Positions 8,462-16,532 of a DNA stretch of 64,000 bases are shown here, piece after piece; the stretch's first letter is position 1; every line of letters starts with the position of its first letter. The stretch is taken from positions 1,364,001-1,428,000 of the forward strand of contig OZ245920.1 in the NCBI GenBank assembly GCA_965229685.1, written 5' to 3'. The stretch comes from Pacificispira sp033344895. Lineage in GTDB: Bacteria > Pseudomonadota > Alphaproteobacteria > UBA8366 > Aestuariispiraceae. The position numbers and the translations under genes were made by a program. The notes under the pieces were generated by a model that ran no database searches, was not told the origin of the DNA, and saw only the letters and a list, made by a program, of their open reading frames with translations.

Positions 8462-9283
8462 ATGACGGATGCGACCTGTGAGGCTGAAAGGTCCGCCGGT
8501 CGGACGGGGGCTCGACCCGCTGAAAGCCTACTCTGGCAATCCGGTGTGGCGATCCTCGTCCTTGTGCCTCTGACCCTGGCGGCGCTGGCGGGGGAGGAAC
8601 GGCTGCTCAACGGCATAAATCTCTGGATGAAGCCGCTGAAATTCCAGCTTTCGGTTGCCCTGCATCTCGGAACGCTGGCCCTGCTGCTGCGACTAGTCGC
8701 CGTGGAACGGCAAGACAGGGGATGGGTAAGGGCGGCCGTCCGGGCATGCGTGGTGTCGGCCATATTCGAGGTGGTTTACATCACCCTTCAGGCCGGCCGG
8801 GGTCGCCATTCGCATTTCAACGATTCAACCATGCTCGAACAGGTGCTCTACGGTGTAATGGGCGCGGGCGCCGTCACGCTGGTCGTAACAGCGGCCCTGA
8901 TCGGTGTCCTGATCTGGCGCTGTCCGAGGGTCGGCCTCGGGCCAGGGTTACGCTGGGGCGCGTCTTGGGGGCTGATCCTCGGCAGCGTGGCGACCTTTGT
9001 CGTGGCTGGCTATATGAGCAATGCCGGCGGCCATTGGGTCGGTGGCGCACCTTCGGATACGGCGGGCCTTCCGATTTTTGGTTGGGCACGCGACGGCGGG
9101 GATCTTCGGGTGCCCCATTTCTTTGCCACGCACTTGATGCAGGTGCTGCCGCTTGTCGGCCTGGCAGCCGACCGATGGTCGTCGCGCCCGGTTACGACGG
9201 TCTGTCTGACCGCCGCAGCGGGCGTGACGATTACCGTTGCGACCTTTTTCCAGGCTCTCGCCGGGCAGCCGTTCCTTGGCTGA
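8462..9283 (+). CDS. Conserved polytopic membrane protein of unknown function
   Basis: Protein of 273 aa with about seven hydrophobic segments (for example near residues 26-44, 62-80, 90-108, 130-152, 163-183 and 220-265). I recognise no enzyme motif. Conserved-looking polar stretches between helices include GINLWMKPLKFQLSVALHLG and RVPHFFATHLMQVLPL, whose His and Lys residues lie at membrane edges. It starts 3 bp after the DUF4281 gene stop, so the two are co-transcribed and probably act together. The ligand or substrate sensed by the TetR protein could be related to their role. Confidence 0.65.
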   Translation: MTDATCEAERSAGRTGARPAESLLWQSGVAILVLVPLTLAALAGEERLLNGINLWMKPLKFQLSVALHLGTLALLLRLVAVERQDRGWVRAAVRACVVSAIFEVVYITLQAGRGRHSHFNDSTMLEQVLYGVMGAGAVTLVVTAALIGVLIWRCPRVGLGPGLRWGASWGLILGSVATFVVAGYMSNAGGHWVGGAPSDTAGLPIFGWARDGGDLRVPHFFATHLMQVLPLVGLAADRWSSRPVTTVCLTAAAGVTITVATFFQALAGQPFLG

Positions 9284-9302
9284 GGACCGGCAAGTCGGGC
9301 GA

Positions 9303-9593
9303 TCAGGCCCCGGGCGTTGCGCCGGCGTCCAGAACGTACCCCGTCTGTTTGGGCGGAATGCGCTCCATCGCCTCACGCTTCTCGTCAGTCCATTCCGCGA
9401 TCAGGATCAGTTCCACCGGATCCGTACCTTCCGCTTCAACGGATTCCGGAACCAGGAGTCCGACCTCGCTGACATAGAAGGTGTGATCGCCGAAAGCCTC
9501 GGAAAGTTGGCCATAGGCATCGCTGCCGTCTTCAATAGGATCGGCTCCGGTCTGCTGTTTCACAGCAGCCAGCTGGGTGGCATTCAGCTTCAT
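9303..9593 (-). CDS. Small conserved hypothetical protein
   Basis: Predicted acidic cytoplasmic protein of 96 aa starting MKLNATQLAAVKQQTGADPI, rich in Glu, Asp and Ala, with no membrane segment. The ATG at 9593 is preferred; the frame stays open upstream but that part is basic and low in complexity. There is no recognised motif. It is convergent with the membrane-protein pair on its left. The ribosome-binding site is weak, so the start is uncertain. Confidence 0.5.
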   Translation of the reverse strand: MKLNATQLAAVKQQTGADPIEDGSDAYGQLSEAFGDHTFYVSEVGLLVPESVEAEGTDPVELILIAEWTDEKREAMERIPPKQTGYVLDAGATPGA

Positions 9594-9778
9594 GGGAAAT
9601 TCGACCTTTCGGGTCTTCGGTTCGGACCGGGTGCCGCGCCTTTCAGAGTGCTCTGCTTCGGTCCTTGGTTCAGGCGATACGCCGACACCGCACATCAAGT
9701 ATTGCAGAATCGGCCTCGCGCATCAATTTATCCCATTGGGGGAAATACTGATTTGATCCGTTCCCAGGGAGACGCCCG

Positions 9779-10813
9779 GTGCTGAACGATGACCCCCCCG
9801 GTATGCCCGGTGACACCGATTCCGGCGTTTCCCAGCATTCTGATCTGGCATGGCTTGCCGATACGCTGATGGGCGCGGGAATGATCCGTGGGCGGGAGGA
9901 CCTGCTTCGTGGCGGATCAAGACCGGATGCGAAGACATTCTATCTGACGCACCGCCCGGCCGCAGGCCCGTCCGGAACCGAAGCGGGGCAGGGTATTGTC
10001 GTGCGGTTTCATGGAGGGGCGCACGCGACGGCACCGGAATGGCCCGGCGAGGCAGCCTTCTTCGAATCGCTGCCCAGGGTCGATCTGCCGGTCCAGGGCG
10101 AGACGGTGGTGTTCCGGGATCGGGCGGCGGCGCGGGCCTGCACCGTAACGCCCGATCTGCGCGCCACCCATTTTCGGGCATGGGACTCTGCGGGCGACAT
10201 CGACGCCGCGCGCACGGCCTTGATTGCTTCGGTAGCACGCGTCCATGGCGTGTGGTGGCCGTCCCGGGATCTACGTCAAAAGGCCGGTACCGCACCCTTC
10301 GGCCTTGAGGCCCTGATGCAGCGTGATCGACGGATCGTTGCCCGTGCCGCGGCAGCGGTTGCCCGAATGTCGCATATCCGGGCCGATGTCCTGAATTGGA
10401 TGGAGGCCACGCTGGACGCGGCTGCGACGTCCAAGCAGGCACGCCTGTCGGCCGGAAGCCCACTGACACGCGTTCACGGCAGCCCGTCGCTAGGGGCCTT
10501 GTGGCTGCCGCGCAAGACAAGCAGCGTGCCGGTGATCCTGACGGACTGGGATGACTGGCGTATCGACCTCTGGGCCGGCGATATCGCGCGGCTGCTGCTG
10601 GATGACACGTCCGGGCGGCTATCGCTGGAAAAGGTTCTTTCAGTCTATACCGACACCCTGGCGGAGCTGAATATCGATAACCATTCCCGCGCTGAGATGC
10701 TGCAGGACATCCGCGCCTGCATGCCGTTCGAGATGGCGGTTGCCATTGTCCAAGGCCGGGCTACAGCATCGAGAACCGCGCACTGGCGGATGCTGATCGA
10801 CAACTTCGTCTGA
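9779..10813 (+). CDS. APH-like (aminoglycoside phosphotransferase fold) protein, probably divergent or inactive kinase
   Basis: Protein of 344 aa from a GTG at 9779 preceded by CAGGGAGA. The C-terminal half resembles the APH/choline-kinase fold: RVHGSPSLGALWLP aligns with the Brenner HGDxxxxN loop and VILTDWDDWRIDLWAGDIARLL with the metal-binding Asp region and following helix. The catalytic HGD is HGS here and the Asn position is not clear, so ordinary phosphotransfer is doubtful. Its last 54 bases lie in the first copy of an 85-bp tandem duplication. The assignment rests on motif spacing only; a fold prediction would decide it. Confidence 0.5.
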   Translation: MLNDDPPGMPGDTDSGVSQHSDLAWLADTLMGAGMIRGREDLLRGGSRPDAKTFYLTHRPAAGPSGTEAGQGIVVRFHGGAHATAPEWPGEAAFFESLPRVDLPVQGETVVFRDRAAARACTVTPDLRATHFRAWDSAGDIDAARTALIASVARVHGVWWPSRDLRQKAGTAPFGLEALMQRDRRIVARAAAAVARMSHIRADVLNWMEATLDAAATSKQARLSAGSPLTRVHGSPSLGALWLPRKTSSVPVILTDWDDWRIDLWAGDIARLLLDDTSGRLSLEKVLSVYTDTLAELNIDNHSRAEMLQDIRACMPFEMAVAIVQGRATASRTAHWRMLIDNFV

Positions 10814-10815
10814 CT

Positions 10816-10836
10816 CAGCCGGCTCAGTTCCGGCTG
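10816..10836. terminator. Hairpin between convergent genes, copy 1
   Basis: CAGCCGG (10816-10822), seven-base loop, CCGGCTG (10830-10836), directly after the APH-like stop codon. It has a GC-rich stem but no T tract on either side, so it may slow or stabilise transcript ends without being a classic intrinsic terminator. Confidence 0.45.
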
Positions 10837-10900
10837 GCCTCCGCGCTACAGCATCGAGAACCGCGCACTGGCGGATGCTGATCGACAACTTCGTCTGACT

Positions 10901-10921
10901 CAGCCGGCTCAGTTCCGGCTG
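10901..10921. terminator. Hairpin between convergent genes, copy 2
   Basis: Identical to the hairpin 85 bp upstream, with stem arms 10901-10907 and 10915-10921. Here the right arm overlaps the last codons of phnE on the minus strand, so the ancestral single copy would have served both convergent transcripts. Confidence 0.4.
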
Positions 10922-12366
10922 GCCTCCGCTCCGGTCAGTTTGCGGCGCAGCCAACCGGATGCGATATCCATGGTGATGACCACGATCAGGGTCATCGTGA
11001 TGAGGTACATCACGTTTTCCCAATCCTTGTGAGTCTGCATGGCCTGAACCAGCTTCAGCCCGATTCCACCGGCCCCCAGGGCACCGATGACGGTCGCAGA
11101 ACGGATGTTCGATTCCAAATAGTAGAGCGTCTGCGACACGAAGACGGGCAGGATCTGAGGGATTACCCCGAAGCGATAGCGCTGTGATGCGGTGGCACCG
11201 GTGGAGCGCACGCCTTCGACCTGCTTGTTGTCGATATTCTCGATCGCCTCGGAAAACAGTTTGCCCAATGTCCCGGTATCGGTGAAGGCGATTGCCATCG
11301 ATCCCGTCAGCGGGCCCAGACCGAAGGCCCGGATGAAGATCAGCGACCAGATGATCTGGTCGATGCCGCGCAGGAAATCGAACAGCCGACGCAGCGCCAT
11401 GCGGCCTGCGAAGAAGGGATTGAAATTGGCCGCGGCCAGGAAACCGAGCGGAAGTCCGACACCGGCCGCCACGAAGGTTCCCAGAAGTGCCATAAGAAGC
11501 GTTTCCAGCAGCGCGATGAACATCTCGTTATGCTGCCAGTCAGGATTCCGCCAGAATTGCAGGAAGATGTATTCGTGGTTCGCCAGCTCCGGCGTGATCC
11601 GCTCGTCGGACATCGCAATGTCCCACACTTCGCCAAGGCCCTTGCCGGCCAGCGGCGACTTCGGGCCGAACCAGAAGAACTCCCAGCCGAAGAAGTACCT
11701 TTCAGCGAGGATCTGGGACCGGGTCGCGCGGATGCGCTTATAGAAATCCGGGGCGTATTCGAATTTGGTCGTGGCGAAGGACGCGCCTTGGGGAACGATG
11801 CCCAGATCCTCGAGCTCCGCCAATGTCAGGAGGCCGGCGGCCGGGTCGGCACCGACCGGCAGGAAACGGTAGTATCGATCATCGACCAGGATGGACCGGT
11901 AGCCGTTTACGGTGACACCTTCATCCGTCGTGCGGACTTCGTAAACCGCACCATCCGGCGCCGTGTAGTCCAGAAACCCCTTGCCGAACAGCGCAACATG
12001 GCCGTCGCCCAGATCCACACGGGTGACATTGCCCTGACGGCTGATCCAGGCCGGGCCTTCCCAGTCCTCGCCTTTCGCAGATTCGGTGTCGCGGTTGCCT
12101 TCGACGGTAATCGAGAGCGCGTCGCGGCGTTGCGAGTGTTCGATCTGATATTTGTAATGAAAGCTGTCGCGCGACAGGATCAGGCTGCGGTCGGCATCGG
12201 CGGAGCCGAAAACCTTGCCCATGTCGAAGGAAAACCACGCATAGATCAAATAGATCAGGGCCAGGGCAATAAGGCCCAGCGGTGCCAGCGATGCGCGCCT
12301 ATGCGACTTGAGAACAGTGGTAAAGCCGGCGGACAGGCGGTTGGTATCGGCGGTGCTGATCGACAT
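10909..12366 (-). CDS. phnE: Phosphonate ABC transporter permease PhnE, long form with large periplasmic insertion
   Basis: Inner-membrane permease of a phosphonate importer, 485 aa against ~270 for a standard PhnE. Residues ~29-47 are a first membrane helix. About 48-275 is a soluble, probably periplasmic insertion without a recognised motif. The usual permease core follows from ~282, including the EAA-loop region VEGVRSTGATASQRYRFGVI. It lies 12 bp downstream of a normal-length phnE, so the transporter is probably a heterodimer of the two. The last codons lie in copy 2 of the 85-bp duplication. Confidence 0.9.
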   Translation of the reverse strand: MSISTADTNRLSAGFTTVLKSHRRASLAPLGLIALALIYLIYAWFSFDMGKVFGSADADRSLILSRDSFHYKYQIEHSQRRDALSITVEGNRDTESAKGEDWEGPAWISRQGNVTRVDLGDGHVALFGKGFLDYTAPDGAVYEVRTTDEGVTVNGYRSILVDDRYYRFLPVGADPAAGLLTLAELEDLGIVPQGASFATTKFEYAPDFYKRIRATRSQILAERYFFGWEFFWFGPKSPLAGKGLGEVWDIAMSDERITPELANHEYIFLQFWRNPDWQHNEMFIALLETLLMALLGTFVAAGVGLPLGFLAAANFNPFFAGRMALRRLFDFLRGIDQIIWSLIFIRAFGLGPLTGSMAIAFTDTGTLGKLFSEAIENIDNKQVEGVRSTGATASQRYRFGVIPQILPVFVSQTLYYLESNIRSATVIGALGAGGIGLKLVQAMQTHKDWENVMYLITMTLIVVITMDIASGWLRRKLTGAEASRN

Positions 12367-12378
12367 GATCTGCGTCCC

Positions 12379-13236
12379 TCAAGCCATCTGGAATGTGCCG
12401 CCGACCAGGTGCTGGCGAATGCGGCTGGATATCTGGTCGATCACCACGATGGTGACGAACAGCAGGGTGAACAGGGCGGAAATGTCAGCGCCGGCGCCCC
12501 AGGATATTGCGGTCTTGAACTCCTGACCGATACCGCCTGCGCCGACGAAACCGAGAATGGCCGACGCGCGGATGTTGATCTCGAACCGCAGCAGCGCGTA
12601 GCTGCAGTAATTGGGCAGGACCTGCGGCAGGACGCCGAAGCGCATACGTTGCAGCCAGGTCGCGCCGGTCGCCTGCAGACCTTCGAGCGGCTTGTTGTCG
12701 ATGTTCTCGTTCACTTCCGAGAACAGTTTCCCGAGCGCACCGGCGGTGTGAAACGTCACTGCGATCATCGCCGGGATGGGCGAAGCACCCAGTAGGTAGA
12801 TCAGGAACAGGGCCAGGATCAGTTCGGGGAAGGCGCGGGAAATGTCCATTGCGCGCCGCGCGACGGGGACCAGCGGACCAAAGATGCCGAGGTTCCGCGA
12901 CGAACAGAACGCCAGGACCATTGCCAGGACGGCGCCGACCAGAGTTGCGACGCCGGCCATGTTGACCGTTTCGATCAGCGCCGGGAAATGGTCGACCAGC
13001 AGGCCGGCCCAGCGATCCGCCTCCAGCGAATCCATGACGATCTCGTAGGGGTAGTCGAAGAACTTGGCCAGACCCTGCCAGAAACCGCCTGAGTTCAGAT
13101 CATCGGCGATATAGAAGCCGCCAAAGAAGACAATGAAAGAGGCGCCGAGGAACAATGCCGTATAAAGGCGTCGCCTGCGCTCCATCTCCGAGAAATGGGA
13201 TTGAAGCTCCCCGATGCTGAGGGCGTGATCGCTCAT
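12379..13236 (-). CDS. phnE: Phosphonate ABC transporter permease PhnE
   Basis: Standard-length permease, 285 aa with about six membrane helices. It has the inner-membrane EAA motif region LEGLQATGATWLQRMRFGVL and the C-terminal FVGAGGIGQEFKTAISWG. It is second after phnD in the minus-strand order phnC-phnD-phnE-phnE. It presumably pairs with the longer PhnE to form the channel energised by PhnC. The 85-bp gap to phnD is longer than other spacings in the unit but shows no clear terminator. Confidence 0.93.
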   Translation of the reverse strand: MSDHALSIGELQSHFSEMERRRRLYTALFLGASFIVFFGGFYIADDLNSGGFWQGLAKFFDYPYEIVMDSLEADRWAGLLVDHFPALIETVNMAGVATLVGAVLAMVLAFCSSRNLGIFGPLVPVARRAMDISRAFPELILALFLIYLLGASPIPAMIAVTFHTAGALGKLFSEVNENIDNKPLEGLQATGATWLQRMRFGVLPQVLPNYCSYALLRFEINIRASAILGFVGAGGIGQEFKTAISWGAGADISALFTLLFVTIVVIDQISSRIRQHLVGGTFQMA

Positions 13237-13321
13237 TGTCCATTATCCGCAAATTGGATCGGTGCTGGAAGAAGCGGCGGCGCCGCCGGAAATCCGGCGA
13301 CGCCGCGCAATGTCAGAACGC

Positions 13322-14236
13322 TTAGTTGTCGATCTTCGCCTTGCGGGCTTCGATGACCGACACATAGGCCTTGTGCGTGATCGGGGCCAGGCCCAGCGCG
13401 TCGCCGGCCAGCACACCGTAGGCGCAATCCGAGTCCATCGACGGCAGGCTCGCCAGAAGGCCGGTCAGCTTGACCTTCACGTCCTCCGGCAGGTCCTTGC
13501 GGACGACGAACGGGCCCTCCGGAATGACGTCCGAGCGCCAGATTTCACGGATCTCGGTCATATCGACCAGACCGGCATCGGTCGCCTTGCGCAGCGCGCC
13601 GGAATTGAAGCCTTCTTCCCAGGCGCCCAGACCATCGGCCCAGGTGACACCGGCATCGTAATCACCGTTGAAGACCCCGACGATGGTCTGCTCGTGACCG
13701 CCGGCGAATTTCACGTCACCGAAATACTCACCCGGCTTCATCGAATAGCCCTTCTGCGGGATTTCAATCGACGGGATCAGATAGCCGGACGTCGAGTTCG
13801 GGTCGCCGAAGGCGAAGACCTTGCTCTTCATGTCGTCCAGGTTCGAGATTCCGCTGTCGACCCGGGCAAAGCCGATCGAATAATAGCCGTAGGAACCGTC
13901 GGTGTTGACCTTGACGAGGATCGGTTCGACCGCATCGGGATTGGACAGATAGACCGCCGCGTAGCCCGAGGCGCCCAGCCAGGCGAGATCAAGATTGCCG
14001 CCGAGCAGGCCCTCAATGACGCCGGAATAGTCGGCCGGCGCAAAGACCGAGGCTTCGACACCCAGCAGGTCTTCCACCTTTTCCTCCAGGCACGAATAGG
14101 CCTTCAGGCGGTCATTGGCGTTTTCGCCGCCCAGGATGCCGATACGCAGTTCGGAAATCTCCTCCGCGCCGACACTGCCGGCGAAGCTCATAACAGCGGC
14201 GGTCGTAACGGCAGCCGCGATCTTGGTGAGTTTCAT
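13322..14236 (-). CDS. phnD: Phosphonate ABC transporter substrate-binding protein PhnD
   Basis: Periplasmic binding protein, 304 aa, with a signal peptide MKLTKIAAAVTTAAVMSFAG ending near GSVGAEE. The family fold is seen in RIGILGGENANDRLKAYSCL, the ligand-pocket region LLGGNLDLAWLGASGYA, and the helix-capping FGDPNSTSGYLIPSIEI that binds the phosphonate oxygens in relatives. GAAGGGTAG precedes the ATG. It delivers phosphonates, possibly also phosphite or phosphate esters, to the PhnE pair. Confidence 0.94.
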   Translation of the reverse strand: MKLTKIAAAVTTAAVMSFAGSVGAEEISELRIGILGGENANDRLKAYSCLEEKVEDLLGVEASVFAPADYSGVIEGLLGGNLDLAWLGASGYAAVYLSNPDAVEPILVKVNTDGSYGYYSIGFARVDSGISNLDDMKSKVFAFGDPNSTSGYLIPSIEIPQKGYSMKPGEYFGDVKFAGGHEQTIVGVFNGDYDAGVTWADGLGAWEEGFNSGALRKATDAGLVDMTEIREIWRSDVIPEGPFVVRKDLPEDVKVKLTGLLASLPSMDSDCAYGVLAGDALGLAPITHKAYVSVIEARKAKIDN

Positions 14237-14327
14237 GTTCTACCCTTCCAGAAAATCGTTTGATCGAATGGGCGGAGGACCCCCCGCCGCCCCGCGTGTA
14301 CGAGCCCGTCTGATCTCCGGCACATGC

Positions 14328-15173
14328 TCAGAGATTGACGACATTCCCCGCCACCACCGGCTCGTCGTCATCGGCAGCAGGGGATTTCTTGTCCGCTTCG
14401 GAATTGATTGAGGTAGAGGTCGCGGCCTCGTTGAATTCTTCGCCGGCGCCATAGATTTCGCGAGCCTGATCGGTTGTCAGCGCGTCCGGCCCACCATCGA
14501 ACACGACCTTGCCCTGGCTCATTCCGACGATGCGCTCGCAATAGGTCCGTGCGGTATCCAGGGTGTGTAGATTGCAGACGACGGTAATGCCGTCCTCCTT
14601 GTTGATGCGCTTCAGCGCATCCATGACCAGCTTGGCGTTGAGTGGATCCAGCGACGCGATCGGCTCGTCGGCCAGGATCAGTTTGGGTTTTTGGACCAGG
14701 GCACGGGCGATGGCGACGCGCTGCTGTTGGCCGCCGGACAGCGTCCCGGCCTGCTGCAGGGCAGTCTGCTCGATACCCAGCCGCTGAAGGGCCAGCAGCG
14801 CCTCCAGTCGTTCCGTCTCGCTGAACAGCTTGAAGACGCTGCGCAGGGTGCCGACATGGTTGAGGCGACCCAGCATTACATTCGTCAGCACATCCAGGCG
14901 CGGCACCAGATTGAATTGCTGGAAGATCATGGCGCAGCTCGCCTGCCAGTCGCGCAGGGCCCCGCCCGACAGGTTGCTCACCTCATTGCCGCGAAACAGG
15001 ATCCTGCCCTGGCTCGGCGTCGCCAGCCGGTTGATCAGGCGCAGGACGGTCGACTTCCCCGCACCGGAGCGCCCGATGATCCCGACCATGGCGCCTTCCT
15101 CGATTGACAGGCTGACCGAGTCCACGGCGCACAAGCTGCCGAACTGTTTTGTAAGTGACTTGATTTCGAGCAT
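14328..15173 (-). CDS. phnC: Phosphonate ABC transporter ATP-binding protein PhnC
   Basis: Cytoplasmic ATPase, 281 aa. Walker A is GRSGAGKST, the ABC signature LSGGQQQRVAIARAL, Walker B LILADEPIASLD, and the H-loop VVCNLHTLD. A ~30-residue acidic C-terminal tail (from about STSINSEADKK) is longer than in E. coli PhnC and resembles nothing I know. It is first in the minus-strand transporter unit. A 12-bp palindrome sits 43 bp upstream of the start. Confidence 0.95.
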   Translation of the reverse strand: MLEIKSLTKQFGSLCAVDSVSLSIEEGAMVGIIGRSGAGKSTVLRLINRLATPSQGRILFRGNEVSNLSGGALRDWQASCAMIFQQFNLVPRLDVLTNVMLGRLNHVGTLRSVFKLFSETERLEALLALQRLGIEQTALQQAGTLSGGQQQRVAIARALVQKPKLILADEPIASLDPLNAKLVMDALKRINKEDGITVVCNLHTLDTARTYCERIVGMSQGKVVFDGGPDALTTDQAREIYGAGEEFNEAATSTSINSEADKKSPAADDDEPVVAGNVVNL

Positions 15174-15215
15174 CTTTCCCTCGTCACCGGATATGCGAAA
15201 TTCAGCCGATCCGGT

Positions 15216-15227
15216 AAGGTCGACCTT
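15216..15227. promoter_or_regulatory. 12-bp perfect palindrome upstream of phnC
   Basis: AAGGTCGACCTT is fully self-complementary and lies 43-54 bp before the phnC ATG, where a promoter or operator would be expected. It does not match the GTNTANAC sites near phnF, nor a clear Pho box. It is a candidate regulator site only. Confidence 0.3.
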
Positions 15228-15400
15228 GTAGTCCGTTAAGGTGGCTTCCCCCGCGCAGCAGCGGACCGCCGCCTGCGCCGACCCTGATTACCCCGCCTGC
15301 GTTGCAGCCGCGTGCAGATGCGGTGTCAGATTTGTGAAAGGGTTGATCGAAGGTCTATTGGGCGGTTGCCGCCGTCAGCGGAGTTCTGTAAGGGAAAACC

Positions 15401-15745
15401 ATGATGCAGAGACCCAATCCCCTTAAGCTGAACAAGCTGCAGGCCCGGACACTCGTTCTTGCCCAGGTTATCGCGCGCCAGCCCGACGGAGGCATTGCCG
15501 ATCCGGGGACCGGTGACGTGCGTTTGGCAAAGATTCCCCATGCTCATGGCGACCATGTGCATGTCGGCCCGTTCGTGGTTTCGGCGCGGGACGCCAGCGG
15601 GTTCTCCAATCCTTCGGTCTGGGCGGCCCTGGCGCGCAAGGGGCTGGTGCGCAGTGCGAACATGCACGCGATTGCGCTGACCCCGGAAGGTCAGGCCTAT
15701 GACACGGGACTTGGCGACCGGTTCCTTGAGGAATCCGATCACTGA
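15401..15745 (+). CDS. Small conserved hypothetical protein
   Basis: Protein of 114 aa starting MMQRPNPLKLNKLQARTLVL, with AAGGGAAAA upstream. There is no signal peptide or membrane helix. A His-rich segment IPHAHGDHVHVGPFVVSARD in the middle could bind metal. The second half (SVWAALARKGLVRSANMHAIALTPEGQ) reads like a winged-helix hairpin: a short helix, Arg-Lys-Gly-Leu turn, then a strand ending in LTPEG, as in MarR-type folds. The function is unknown. It is flanked by the phn transporter and a GST gene with no apparent link. Confidence 0.6.
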   Translation: MMQRPNPLKLNKLQARTLVLAQVIARQPDGGIADPGTGDVRLAKIPHAHGDHVHVGPFVVSARDASGFSNPSVWAALARKGLVRSANMHAIALTPEGQAYDTGLGDRFLEESDH

Positions 15746-15823
15746 TCCTTCCTTGCCGGTTGGCGATCACGACACCGATCACTAAGCTTCGTCGCACCTT
15801 CATTCGCTGATACGGGACGTGCG

Positions 15824-16447
15824 ATGACCATCGAACTGTACACTTGGGGAACGCCGAACGGCCGCAAGGTTTCGATCCTGCTGGAGGAACTGGCGCTGGC
15901 GTATTCCGTGCACCCGGTCAATATCGGCAAGGACGAACAGTTCGCGCCCGACTTCCTGAAGATCAGCCCCAACAACAAGATCCCCGCGATCGTCGACCCG
16001 GACGGACCGGGCGGGGCACCGATTTCCGTGTTCGAAACCGGGGCGATCCTGACCTATCTGGCAGAGAAGACCGGCAGTGACCTCTGGCCGAAGGATTTGC
16101 GGCAGCGCACAAGGGTCAATGAATGGCTGATGTTCCAGATGGGCGGCGTCGGCCCGATGTTTGGCCAGGCCAATCACTTCCTGCATTTCAATCCCGGCAA
16201 GTCGGACTATGCCGAGCAGCGCTATCGCAATGAGGCCCATCGACTCTACGGCGTTCTTGACCGGCGTCTGGCGGAGCGACCCTTCCTCGCGGGCGACGCC
16301 TATTCCATTGCAGACATTGCGACCTACCCGTGGGTGGCCCGTCGGGAATGGCATCAGATTGAATTGAAGACACTCCCGAATGTCTGGCGCTGGTTCACCG
16401 ATCTGGGACAGCGTGAGGCCGTGAAGAAAGGAATGTCAGTACCCTGA
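15824..16447 (+). CDS. Glutathione S-transferase, Nu class (YfcG/YghU-like)
   Basis: Cytosolic thiol transferase or disulfide-bond reductase, 207 aa. The N-terminal thioredoxin-like domain starts LYTWGTPNGRKVSILLEELA, where the TPNG motif is the Nu-class glutathione site, and includes SPNNKIPAIVDPDG with the cis-Pro. The helical C-terminal domain ends ADIATYPWVARREW, with the conserved N-capping Asp. Nu-class enzymes act mainly as disulfide or peroxide reductases. It is a single gene followed by a strong hairpin. Confidence 0.9.
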   Translation: MTIELYTWGTPNGRKVSILLEELALAYSVHPVNIGKDEQFAPDFLKISPNNKIPAIVDPDGPGGAPISVFETGAILTYLAEKTGSDLWPKDLRQRTRVNEWLMFQMGGVGPMFGQANHFLHFNPGKSDYAEQRYRNEAHRLYGVLDRRLAERPFLAGDAYSIADIATYPWVARREWHQIELKTLPNVWRWFTDLGQREAVKKGMSVP

Positions 16448-16456
16448 CAGGGAATG

Positions 16457-16483
16457 GTCGAGGGCCGCTTGCGGCCCCTCGAC
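16457..16483. terminator. Strong GC hairpin after the GST gene
   Basis: GTCGAGGGCCG (16457-16467) pairs with CGGCCCCTCGAC (16472-16483) around a CTTG loop with one bulged base. It lies 10 bp after the GST stop. There is no T run behind it, so it is terminator-like but not a textbook intrinsic terminator. Confidence 0.5.
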
Positions 16484-16532
16484 TCCTGGTTCAAGCTTCG
16501 GCCCCAAGCCCAGTTTGCCAGGAGCGTACCGC

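Larger units (their letters stand above)
10760..10929. repeat. Perfect 85-bp tandem duplication at convergent gene ends
   Basis: Copy 1 (10760-10844) and copy 2 (10845-10929) are identical base for base. Copy 1 holds the last codons and stop of the APH-like gene (stop 10811-10813). Copy 2 holds the last codons and stop of the minus-strand phnE (stop ends at 10909). Both genes remain intact, so the duplication inserted a second shared tail between them. Each copy contains one hairpin. Zero divergence implies a very recent event or an assembly error. Confidence 0.95.
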
